Assembly (NCBI GenBank): GCA_030612185.1 | Contig: JAUWOI010000360.1 | Coordinates: 1 to 5,102, forward strand | Source: Anaerolineae bacterium | GTDB lineage: Bacteria > Chloroflexota > Anaerolineae > B4-G1 | Direction of reading: 5' to 3' | DNA: 5,102 nucleotides | In this document: positions 1 through 4,209 of the stretch, one piece after another | Position numbering within the stretch: position 1 is the stretch's first letter | Layout: each line of letters begins with the position of its first letter | Position numbers and translations under genes: made by a program | The notes under the pieces: model-generated | The model's input: only the letters and a program-made list of their open reading frames with translations | The model's database searches: none | What the model was told of the DNA's origin: nothing

Positions 1-165
1 CGTGGCTTTGAGCCGGAGAGCGCCCCCCTGGGGAGCCTGGGTCTGGGCATTATGCGTGAACGCGCCGAGGCCATCGGCGCGGCACTGACCGTCGAAAGCA
101 AAACCGGCCACGGTACGGAAATCGTGGTCGTTTGGAAAAACACAGGAGGAGAGGAGCAACTATGA
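1..165 (+). CDS. Sensor histidine kinase, C-terminal end (NarL/HisKA_3 type), partial
   Basis: Only the last 54 codons are present; the gene enters from the left edge and stops with TGA at 163-165. The visible part is the end of a HATPase_c domain. A G2-box-like stretch [18 protein letters not shown] is followed by [17 protein letters not shown], the usual closing pattern GLG-x-MRERA ... GxL-x-x-S-x-xGxGT of HisKA_3 kinases that partner NarL/LuxR response regulators. The role would be ATP-dependent autophosphorylation on histidine and phosphotransfer to the next gene's product. Its stop overlaps the regulator start (ATGA, 162-165), which implies translational coupling and a cognate pair. The sensor domain and the signal lie outside the window. 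Confidence 0.9.
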   Translation, partial: RGFEPESAPLGSLGLGIMRERAEAIGAALTVESKTGHGTEIVVVWKNTGGEEQL

Positions 166-809
166 CCGAGACAAACCCCATTCGCGTGATGCTGGTAGAT
201 GACCACGCCGTAGTGCGCAGCGGCCTGGGAGCCTTTCTGCTGGCTTTTGATGACCTGGAACTGGTCGGGGAGGCCAGCGGCGGCGGGGAGGCCGTGCGCT
301 TGTGCGAGCAACTCCGGCCCGACGTGGTGCTGATGGACCTGGTGATGCCGGGGATGGATGGAGCGGCCGCCACCCGCGCCATCCGCGAGCGTTGCCCACA
401 GATACAGGTCATCGCCCTGACCAGTTTCAAGGAGCAGGAATTGGTGCAAGGGGCACTGGAGGCCGGGGCCATCGGCTACCTGCTCAAAAACGTCACCGCC
501 GATGAACTGGCCGGCGCCATCCGGGCCGCCCACGCCGGACGGCCCACCCTGGCCCCGGAGGCGGCTCAGGCGCTGATCCAGGCCACGAGGGAACCGCCGT
601 CTCCAGGCTACGACCTGACCCCCCGGGAACGAGAGGTGCTGGCGCTGATGGTCGAGGGGCTGAGCAACCCCGAGATCGCCGGGCGGCTGGTGGTAAGCCC
701 ATCCACCGTCAAGTTCCACGTCAGCAACGTCCTCTCCAAACTGGGCGTCACCAGCCGCACAGAAGCGGTGGCGCTAGCCGTGCAGCACAACCTTTCGACC
801 CTTCGGTGA
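162..809 (+). CDS. LuxR/NarL-family DNA-binding response regulator
   Basis: A complete 215-residue two-domain regulator. The receiver domain (about residues 7-122) has the acidic pair D13/D14, phosphoacceptor D59 in [14 protein letters not shown]87 in ALTS and K109 in GYLLKN. The C-terminal LuxR helix-turn-helix (about 152-211) reads [22 protein letters not shown], then [16 protein letters not shown], a near-consensus GerE domain. The kinase encoded just upstream should phosphorylate it, and it then binds target promoters. I chose ATG 162 because AGGAGG (144-149) and GAGGAG (151-156, 5 nt away) lie directly before it and it overlaps the kinase stop. An in-frame ATG at 132 would add ten residues inside the kinase gene. 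The last residues (NLSTLR) are encoded by DNA resembling a dispersed CTTCG..CTCAGG repeat, so the very C-terminus may be secondary. Confidence 0.95.
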   Translation: MTETNPIRVMLVDDHAVVRSGLGAFLLAFDDLELVGEASGGGEAVRLCEQLRPDVVLMDLVMPGMDGAAATRAIRERCPQIQVIALTSFKEQELVQGALEAGAIGYLLKNVTADELAGAIRAAHAGRPTLAPEAAQALIQATREPPSPGYDLTPREREVLALMVEGLSNPEIAGRLVVSPSTVKFHVSNVLSKLGVTSRTEAVALAVQHNLSTLR

Positions 810-832
810 ACTCAGGCCGCGAACTTACCCAT

Positions 833-861
833 CAAGCCCCCAGGCTTCGCTGCGCAAGCCC
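833..861 (+). other. Small competing hairpin-forming sequence between regulator and TA locus
   Basis: CAAGCCC occurs twice (833-839 and 855-861) around GGCTT (843-847). GGCTT can pair with either flanking AAGCC, giving 5-bp stems with loops of 4 or 8 nt. There is no T-tract, so this is not a convincing intrinsic terminator. It may be a weak transcript end after the response regulator, or a decayed dispersed repeat. Only the complementarity is directly seen. Confidence 0.25.
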
Positions 862-865
862 TGAT

Positions 866-887
866 AAGGTACTTGACAAAGTACCTT
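866..887 (+). promoter_or_regulatory. Perfect 9-bp inverted repeat over the -35 box (probable autorepression operator)
   Basis: AAGGTACTT at 866-874 and AAGTACCTT at 879-887 are exact reverse complements separated by GACA. The dyad covers the whole -35 hexamer (873-878) of the toxin-antitoxin promoter, so a bound dimer would exclude RNA polymerase. Type II antitoxins of the Phd/YefM family commonly autorepress through palindromes at their own promoter. The natural candidate ligand is the antitoxin encoded at 921-1400, alone or with its toxin. The symmetry and position are seen; the identity of the repressor is inferred. Confidence 0.75.
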
Positions 888-901
888 CAAAGGCATATAA
901 T
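873..901 (+). promoter_or_regulatory. Consensus sigma70-type promoter of the toxin-antitoxin operon
   Basis: TTGACA (873-878) and TATAAT (896-901) match consensus at all 12 positions with an optimal 17-nt spacer. Transcription should begin near 907-909. That is immediately before the Shine-Dalgarno AGGAGGT (909-915) and leaves an unusually short leader of roughly a dozen nucleotides before ATG 921. Such a strong promoter would need tight repression, which fits the palindrome overlying its -35 box. Confidence 0.85.
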
Positions 902-920
902 TCTGGCCAGGAGGTGCGCG

Positions 921-1400
921 ATGACGAAAGTGATGTTCAGTGACGAGGTCGTGCTGGCGACCGATCTGAAAAAGAAACAACGCTACTGGTTCGATCGGGC
1001 TCGGAAGATAGGCGGCGTGACTATCGTCCAGGGCAAGGTGGCTGATCTGGTGCTGGCACCCCGCCAGAAGGTAGCCGAGGCGACCGAGGCTGCTGGTCAC
1101 GCCAGAACTGCTGCCCAGTTCCTGCGCGAGGTCATTCCCTTGGGGCGAGAGCTATCGGAGAGCGCTATCTTCCCCTGGTTGCGTGATCTGGATAACGAGG
1201 AACAGCAAGAGTTCCTGCACCAGTTTGTTGACACCTTCGCTCACTGTTCTACTACGGGAGACTGGGCCTCATTCGAAGAGCTGCTGGAAGACTGGATGGC
1301 CACGGTTGAAGCTCACCGCAATCCGGAGTTGATAGAAGCCTGGCACACCCGTGGCCGGCCAGAAGACTACGTCCCCATGGAACTACCCAATGCCTCCTGA
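921..1400 (+). CDS. Phd/YefM-like antitoxin with extended C-terminal region
   Basis: A 159-residue protein. The first 50 residues or so resemble the Phd/YefM fold: a short strand, an LKKKQRYWFDRARKIG helix in the position of the family's LR-x-x-L-x-x-x-L-D pattern, then VTIVQGKVADLVLAP corresponding to pV-x-I-x-xxG-x-x-x-A-V-L-x-P. The remaining 105 or so residues are predicted mainly helical and acidic (for example FLREVIPLGRELSES and FEELLEDWMATVEAH) and are far longer than the usual 80-90-residue antitoxin. This part probably binds the toxin. The start at ATG 921 is set by AGGAGGT (909-915) 5 nt upstream; a TTG at 873 in the same frame lies inside the promoter. The last 11 nt overlap the toxin gene. 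Antitoxin identity rests on fold resemblance plus context, and the function of the long C-terminus is unknown. Confidence 0.7.
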   Translation: MTKVMFSDEVVLATDLKKKQRYWFDRARKIGGVTIVQGKVADLVLAPRQKVAEATEAAGHARTAAQFLREVIPLGRELSESAIFPWLRDLDNEEQQEFLHQFVDTFAHCSTTGDWASFEELLEDWMATVEAHRNPELIEAWHTRGRPEDYVPMELPNAS

Positions 1401-1656
1401 ATACGCAGTGCGGCTACGTAAGAAAGTCAGGAAGGGCTGGCGCGACGTCTGTAGCCGTGACCCTCAGGGGGCGGCTGAAGCACTGCGATTCCTTCGGGCC
1501 ACCCCTGAACGGAGAGTGCCAGGCAAGGTCAAAAAGCTCAGGGGCAAATTGAAGGGCCTCCTCCAATACGATGTCAACTACAGCGACCGTATCCAGTACT
1601 GGGTTGACAAGGAGAACAACATCGTTTGGGTGGAGTACGCCGGGTCTCATCCCTGA
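1390..1656 (+). CDS. RelE/ParE-superfamily toxin
   Basis: An 88-residue basic protein of typical RelE/ParE size. After two N-terminal helices comes the family-like core LRGKLKGLLQYDVNYSDR (50-67), then IQYWVD (68-73) and a closing strand IVWVEYAGSHP (78-88). This corresponds to L-x-G-x-x-x-G-x-x-x-Y-R-V-x-x-x-x-R-I-x-Y and the final strand of RelE-type proteins. RelE members cleave mRNA at the ribosome and ParE members inhibit gyrase; which activity applies cannot be told here. ATG 1390 lies inside the antitoxin gene with an 11-nt overlap and has no Shine-Dalgarno, so translation is probably coupled, favouring antitoxin excess. An upstream in-frame GTG at 1351 is possible but also lacks a ribosome site. 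A terminator carried by a repeat begins 66 nt after the stop. Confidence 0.75.
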   Translation: MPPEYAVRLRKKVRKGWRDVCSRDPQGAAEALRFLRATPERRVPGKVKKLRGKLKGLLQYDVNYSDRIQYWVDKENNIVWVEYAGSHP

Positions 1657-1676
1657 TTCCAGCCTACTTCAATGCG

Positions 1677-1720
1677 ACCTGGTCACCTGACCAGGTAAAA
1701 GACTAGCCACCTGACCAGGT
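1677..1720 (+). promoter_or_regulatory. Triple TGACCAGGT motif cluster in repeat copy 1
   Basis: ACCTGGTC (1677-1684) and GACCAGGT (1689-1696) form an 8-bp inverted repeat around ACCT. The element ACCTGACCAGGT then recurs 24 bp downstream (1709-1720). TGACCAGGT is therefore present once on the minus strand (1677-1685) and twice on the plus strand (1688-1696, 1712-1720). The arrangement fits either a protein-binding array or an RNA hairpin in front of the terminator. No binding protein can be named. Confidence 0.4.
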
Positions 1721-1722
1721 CC

Positions 1723-1760
1723 AAAACTCCCTGGTTGGCTGATGCGCCGGGGAGTTTTTT
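1723..1760 (+). terminator. Rho-independent terminator of the toxin-antitoxin operon (in repeat copy 1)
   Basis: A 12-bp stem pairs 1723-1734 (AAAACTCCCTGG) with 1747-1758 (CCGGGGAGTTTT), with one G-U pair and a 12-nt loop, followed by a run of six T ending at 1760. It would end transcripts coming from the toxin gene, and it insulates the following segment. Confidence 0.88.
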
Positions 1761-1761
1761 G

Positions 1762-1770
1762 TGTTACACT
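1762..1770 (+). promoter_or_regulatory. Possible extended -10 element after the terminator (copy 1)
   Basis: TG-T-TACACT fits the extended -10 pattern TGnTATAAT at four of six hexamer positions and directly follows the terminator T-run. It is conserved in the second repeat copy. No acceptable -35 box exists 16-18 nt upstream, so this is a weak call. If real, it would drive the relic frame and the DUF3267 gene. Confidence 0.3.
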
Positions 1771-1818
1771 GGGGGCGCAAGATCGAGCAGAAAACCGCTC
1801 AATCAAAAGAAGCGAATC

Positions 1819-2000
1819 GGAGGTGATATAGAAGAGGCAGATTGAGACCCAGGAAGTGGTGACGAACGTGCCGGGTAGTGTGCTGGCTCTGCTGTTCGGC
1901 CAGGTAAAGTGAGCCAGAAGTATACCAACAGAAAAAAGGAGTGCCAAAAATGAACACGAAATCTAGAATCACTGCCATTGTGGAGGGAGTACAGCAATGA
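1819..2000 (+). pseudogene. Decayed small gene upstream of the DUF3267 gene
   Basis: GGAGGTGAT (1819-1827) matches the 16S anti-Shine-Dalgarno complement perfectly, but no ATG, GTG or TTG follows at usable distance; where a start would lie the sequence reads ATAG then AAG. From 1832 an open frame (KRQIETQEVVTNVPGS, then VLALLFGQVK) runs to TGA 1910-1912. If one base is skipped there, the next frame continues as EPEVYQQKKGVPKMNTK, then SRITAIVEGVQQ, and stops at 1998-2000, overlapping the DUF3267 start by ATGA. That would be a protein of about 57 residues with a lost start and one extra base. A separate possible start at ATG 1950, with AGGAG at 1937-1941, leaves a 16-codon peptide. I do not recognise the product; the reconstruction is inference. 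Confidence 0.4.
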
Positions 2001-2074
2001 TTACTTCTACGCAGACGTTACCGGAGGGGTATGCCCAATCCGGTGAGATTAACCTGAAAAAAATAAACGATTGA
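1997..2074 (+). pseudogene. Detached N-terminal fragment of the DUF3267 protease gene
   Basis: ATG 1997 follows the ribosome site GGAGGG (1982-1987) and encodes MITSTQTLPEGYAQSGEINL, then KKIND, before TGA at 2072-2074. The LPEGY ... (D/E)-x-(N/D)-L-x-K pattern resembles the usual start of DUF3267 proteins. The tract of seven A at 2057-2063 lies at the junction. With an eighth A the frame reads LKKNKRLTITLNIVAFF straight into the downstream body, which matches the family's K-N-(K/R)-R-L-x-x-x-L-N pattern as I remember it. The intact gene would span 1997-2598 and encode 200 residues. Either the base is truly deleted, or it is a homopolymer sequencing error. Confidence 0.75.
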
Positions 2075-2598
2075 CCATTACCCTGAACATCGTTGCGTTT
2101 TTCGTCTTCGTCCTCAGCTTTTACCTGCTGTCAAGTTTCGCAACTTTGGTACGCCCAGACTTAATGAATACCTCGGGTAGCATAACGGCAGGTGGGTGGG
2201 CAGTCGTGGTGGGGCTGGTGGTTTTGCTCTTCACTATCCATGAATCAGTCCACGGATTTTTCTTCTGGGTATTCACCCGCAGCAAGCCCGTCTTTGCCAT
2301 ACGCCTGTTCTATGCGTACGCCGGTGCACCAGATTGGTATATTCCCACCCGCCAATTCGCTTTCGTTACGGTTGGCCCGCTGGTAATCATAGGCGCTGTG
2401 GGGTTGCTGCTCATCCTGCTGGCTCCCATAAGATGGATTATGTTTATCATATTTTTTGTGGCCATGAATACTGGTGGGTCTGCGGGCGATCTTTTAGTTC
2501 TCACCCGCCTTGTCAAGTTACCGCCAACGTGTCTCGCGAACGACACTGGAGATGTAGTTACCTTCTACGAACGTCAATCAACCATTAGCCAGCCATAG
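2071..2598 (+). CDS. DUF3267-type membrane zincin metalloprotease (body of a frameshifted gene)
   Basis: As it stands the open frame could begin only at TTG 2071, which has no Shine-Dalgarno; the natural start is ATG 1997 in another frame (see the N-terminal fragment). The body has four hydrophobic segments (about residues 3-27, 41-56, 96-118 and 120-132, counted from the TTG). The zinc-binding HESVHG motif (H57, E58, H61) sits at the end of the second segment, and FYAYAGAPDWYIPTRQF and MNTGGSAGDL lie in the positions of conserved DUF3267 blocks. The family is annotated as putative zincin peptidase; substrates are unknown to me. Flanking 105-bp repeats isolate the gene from its neighbours. 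Base composition is lower in GC (30/60 at 2101-2160, 25/60 at 2401-2460) than the flanking signalling genes, suggesting foreign origin. Translation in the cell is doubtful unless the frameshift is an artefact. Confidence 0.8.
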   Translation: MTITLNIVAFFVFVLSFYLLSSFATLVRPDLMNTSGSITAGGWAVVVGLVVLLFTIHESVHGFFFWVFTRSKPVFAIRLFYAYAGAPDWYIPTRQFAFVTVGPLVIIGAVGLLLILLAPIRWIMFIIFFVAMNTGGSAGDLLVLTRLVKLPPTCLANDTGDVVTFYERQSTISQP

Positions 2599-2682
2599 CG
2601 TTTATTTCGATTTAGCGTGCTGCAATCAGAATAGACTCCCATAACAATGTCATTAGGGTGCATCTCCCAAACTGAACCGAAT

Positions 2683-2726
2683 ACCTGGTCACCTGACCAG
2701 GTAAAAGACTAGCCACCTGACCAGGT
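2683..2726 (+). promoter_or_regulatory. Triple TGACCAGGT motif cluster in repeat copy 2
   Basis: Identical to the cluster in copy 1: inverted arms at 2683-2690 and 2695-2702, and the second ACCTGACCAGGT at 2715-2726. No substitution separates the two copies over these 44 bp, although five occur in the remaining 61 bp. This is compatible with constraint but too short to prove it. Confidence 0.4.
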
Positions 2727-2728
2727 AC

Positions 2729-2766
2729 AAAACTCCCCGGTTGGCCGATGCGCCGGGGAGTTTTTT
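2729..2766 (+). terminator. Rho-independent terminator after the DUF3267 gene (in repeat copy 2)
   Basis: A perfect 12-bp stem pairs 2729-2740 (AAAACTCCCCGG) with 2753-2764 (CCGGGGAGTTTT), with a 12-nt loop and six T ending at 2766. It separates the DUF3267 segment from the receiver-methyltransferase operon. Confidence 0.9.
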
Positions 2767-2767
2767 G

Positions 2768-2776
2768 TGTTACACT
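2768..2776 (+). promoter_or_regulatory. Possible extended -10 element upstream of the receiver operon (copy 2)
   Basis: TG-T-TACACT follows the terminator, as in copy 1, and lies 59 nt before the chosen receiver start. Initiation would fall near 2783, giving a leader of about 50 nt that contains the octamer repeats. There is no -35 box at normal spacing (TTGGCC at 2741 is 24 nt away), so the call depends on position and conservation. Confidence 0.35.
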
Positions 2777-2793
2777 GGGAGCGGAAGTGAGGA

Positions 2794-2825
2794 GTAAGTG
2801 AGTAAATGAGTAGATGGGTAAGTGA
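2794..2825 (+). repeat. Octamer tandem repeat in the receiver gene leader
   Basis: Four head-to-tail units: GTAAGTGA (2794-2801), GTAAATGA (2802-2809), GTAGATGG (2810-2817) and GTAAGTGA (2818-2825). A degenerate unit precedes them at 2783-2790 and GGTGAGG follows. The array lies between the -10-like box and the receiver start, and includes an alternative in-frame ATG at 2806. Because eight is not a multiple of three, a change in unit number would alter spacing and the frame of that upstream start. Confidence 0.8.
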
Positions 2826-2835
2826 GGTGAGGCAG

Positions 2836-3225
2836 ATGCGTGTTTTATTGGCTGACGATCAATCTAAAGTGCGCTCGGCACTGCGGCTGGTGTTGGAGCA
2901 GCAGCCGGGCGTCAGTATCCTGGGGGAAGCCGTTGACGTCACGGGCTTGCTGGATTGGGTGAAAGCGGCTTGCCCCGACCTGGTATTGCTCGACTGGGAG
3001 TTGCCCGGCCTGGAAGCAGATGGCCTGCTACCCACCCTGCGCGAACTATGTCCGTGTCTGTCGGTGATCGCTCTCAGCGTGCGGCCGGAGGCGCGCCAGG
3101 CAGCCCTGGATGCCGGGGTCGACGCTTTCGTCAGCAAAGGAGACCCGCCGGAACGGTTGTTGGCGGCGGTGAATGATTGCTGTCATAGGCGACACAACAA
3201 CGAATTTGGAAATCAACGAATTTAG
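2836..3225 (+). CDS. Stand-alone receiver-domain response regulator
   Basis: A 129-residue protein that is a receiver domain alone. It has acidic pair D7/D8, phosphoacceptor D53 in LVLLDWELPGLEADG, S81 in IALS replacing the commoner threonine, and K101 in FVSKGDPP. It ends after the final helix with a short polar tail (CCHRRHNNEFGNQRI) and no DNA-binding domain, so it would act by protein contact or as a phosphate relay. The sequence resembles NarL-type receivers that have lost the LuxR half. I chose ATG 2836 because it begins directly at the first strand (MRVLLADD) with GAGG copies at 2824-2827 and 2829-2832. ATG 2806 would add ten residues encoded by the octamer array. It is the first gene of an apparent operon, and no kinase is adjacent. 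Confidence 0.88.
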   Translation: MRVLLADDQSKVRSALRLVLEQQPGVSILGEAVDVTGLLDWVKAACPDLVLLDWELPGLEADGLLPTLRELCPCLSVIALSVRPEARQAALDAGVDAFVSKGDPPERLLAAVNDCCHRRHNNEFGNQRI

Positions 3226-3239
3226 AAGGAGGTAGAGTG

Positions 3240-3425
3240 ATGTACTTCGATCCATATCTGGCTCAACGGTTGGCAGAGGAACGCATCAAGGATAGATTGC
3301 GGGAGGCCGAACAGTACCGGCTGATCCGGGCGGCCAAAGATCCCCGGAAGGCGCGGGAATGGTGGACGCCGGTGGCGTTGATGCTCGGCAGTCTGGCGGG
3401 CCTCATCGTTCGACCGCAGAGTTGA
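3240..3425 (+). CDS. Small hypothetical protein with one C-terminal membrane segment
   Basis: A 61-residue protein of no recognised family. Residues 1-40 are highly charged and predicted helical (for example LAEERIKDRLREAEQYRLIR). A hydrophobic segment TPVALMLGSLAGLIV (43-57) then ends in RPQS, like a tail-anchored or single-span protein with a cytosolic helix. The strong Shine-Dalgarno AAGGAGGT (3226-3233) lies 6 nt before ATG 3240. A GTG at 3237 would be only 3 nt away. The gene begins 14 nt after the receiver stop, so the two are probably co-transcribed. It could place the receiver or methyltransferase at the membrane, but that is speculation. Confidence 0.75.
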   Translation: MYFDPYLAQRLAEERIKDRLREAEQYRLIRAAKDPRKAREWWTPVALMLGSLAGLIVRPQS

Positions 3426-3472
3426 TGGCCCGCGGTCAGATGGTCTGCCGCAGGAAAAGGAAGGAGTATGCT

Positions 3473-4189
3473 ATGCCAGGTCCGTGGTACGTCGAACTGT
3501 ACAAGAACTTTGCCGATTATGACCAGGAGCCCTACACCCAGGGCACGCAAGGCGAAGTGGACTTTATCGAACAAGAGATCGGTCACGACAGGTCCAAGAC
3601 CATTTTGGACGTAGGGTGCGGAACCGGCCGCCACGCGCTGGAACTTGGCCGCAGGGGGTACCAGGTCGTGGGCCTCGATCTATCCGAGTCGCTGCTGGCT
3701 CAAGGGCGCAAAGTGGCGCAAGCGGAGAACCTCGACGTCACATTCATCGCTGGCGACGCACGCGCATTGGATTTCGAGGCCCAGTTTGACGTAGCCCTCT
3801 CGATCTGTGAAGGCGCATTTTCGCTGATGGAGACGGACGAGATGGACCTACTGATCCTGGAGAACGTGGCCCGCACGCTTGGGTCAGGCGGCAAGTTCAT
3901 CATGACTGCCCCGAACGCCGCCTTTATGCTGGCGCGCGATCCAGGAGCAGGCGCGTTCGACGCGGTCACATTCCGGGAAACGTTCACCCTGGAGGCGACC
4001 GGCGTGGATGGGGGCAAGAAGAGCCTGGATTGTATCCAGCGCTACTACACCTGCCCAGAGTTGAAGTGGCTGCTGAAGCAGGCTGATTTTCGGACCGTCG
4101 AGTTTTTCGGCGTGACGGAGGCCAGATTCGACCGGCGGGTCGAGCCATCCCAAGACCACTTTGAGATAGGCGTGATTGCGGAAGGATAG
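3473..4189 (+). CDS. Class I SAM-dependent methyltransferase
   Basis: A 238-residue protein with a Rossmann-type methyltransferase core. Motif I is ILDVGCGTGRHALELG (44-59). D69 in VVGLDLS would bind the ribose of SAM. GDARAL (94-99) is motif II/III, FDVALSICEGAF (105-116) is the motif IV region, and LGSGGKFIMTAPN follows as motif V/VI. The N-terminal PGPWYVELYKNFADYDQEPY resembles methyltransferases of the Methyltransf_11/25 type; the substrate cannot be inferred. The C-terminal part (VEPSQDHFEIGVIAEG) completes the fold. I chose ATG 3473 because AAGGAG (3461-3466) is 6 nt upstream; the open frame extends to 3359 but overlaps the previous gene. It starts 47 nt after the small membrane protein and 20 nt separate it from the next gene. 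Confidence 0.92.
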   Translation: MPGPWYVELYKNFADYDQEPYTQGTQGEVDFIEQEIGHDRSKTILDVGCGTGRHALELGRRGYQVVGLDLSESLLAQGRKVAQAENLDVTFIAGDARALDFEAQFDVALSICEGAFSLMETDEMDLLILENVARTLGSGGKFIMTAPNAAFMLARDPGAGAFDAVTFRETFTLEATGVDGGKKSLDCIQRYYTCPELKWLLKQADFRTVEFFGVTEARFDRRVEPSQDHFEIGVIAEG

Positions 4190-4209
4190 ATAGTCGAAAG
4201 GAGAAGAAA

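Larger units (their letters stand above)
1677..1781 (+). repeat. 105-bp intergenic direct repeat, copy 1
   Basis: This segment matches 2683-2787 at 100 of 105 positions without gaps (hand alignment; differences at 1721, 1732, 1740, 1774 and 1778). It starts sharply at ACCTGGTC, 20 nt after the toxin stop, and fades after GCGCAAG. In order it contains three TGACCAGGT motifs, a Rho-independent terminator and an extended -10-like box. The T/C difference at 1732/2738 falls in the terminator stem and keeps it paired (G-U against G-C), which suggests the hairpin is functional. It may be a dispersed genomic element or one arm of a segmental insertion. Confidence 0.95.
2683..2787 (+). repeat. 105-bp intergenic direct repeat, copy 2
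   Basis: The partner of 1677-1781, in the same orientation and without indels, 84 nt after the DUF3267 stop. It holds the same motif cluster, terminator and -10-like box. Together the copies bracket about 900 bp of DUF3267 DNA, so homologous recombination between them could remove 1006 bp and leave one copy behind. Upstream of it, 2599-2682 shows no gene or convincing structure. Confidence 0.95.

Noticed and set aside
873..920. Upstream TTG start extending the antitoxin by 16 residues
   Set aside because: It would begin exactly at the -35 hexamer of its own promoter. ATG 921 has an ideal Shine-Dalgarno.
1715..1735. Attenuator-like alternative pairing of ACCAGG with CCTGGT in the terminator stem
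   Set aside because: It is possible only in copy 1. The T-to-C difference at 2738 breaks it in copy 2, whereas the terminator stem is preserved in both.
1669..1997. Minus-strand open frames of 92 and 64 codons across the repeat and leader
   Set aside because: They run through the terminator hairpin and the repeat, have no ribosome site, and encode no recognisable domain.
2057..2063. A7 tract as a programmed -1 frameshift site
   Set aside because: In the upstream frame the codons are AAA AAA ATA, so the tract is not in X-XXY-YYZ phase. No stimulatory stem-loop or pseudoknot is evident downstream.
2310..2546. Minus-strand 78-codon frame in the DUF3267 gene
   Set aside because: It is a shadow of the membrane-protein coding strand, with no start signal and no domain.
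1677..2787. Insertion sequence or composite transposon
   Set aside because: The flanking repeats are direct, contain no transposase, show no terminal inverted repeats, and have no target-site duplication at their outer edges (AATGCG against CGAAT upstream).
3263..3634. Minus-strand 123-codon frame across the small gene and methyltransferase start
   Set aside because: It overlaps two genes with clear ribosome sites and recognisable content. It has no Shine-Dalgarno of its own that I can see.
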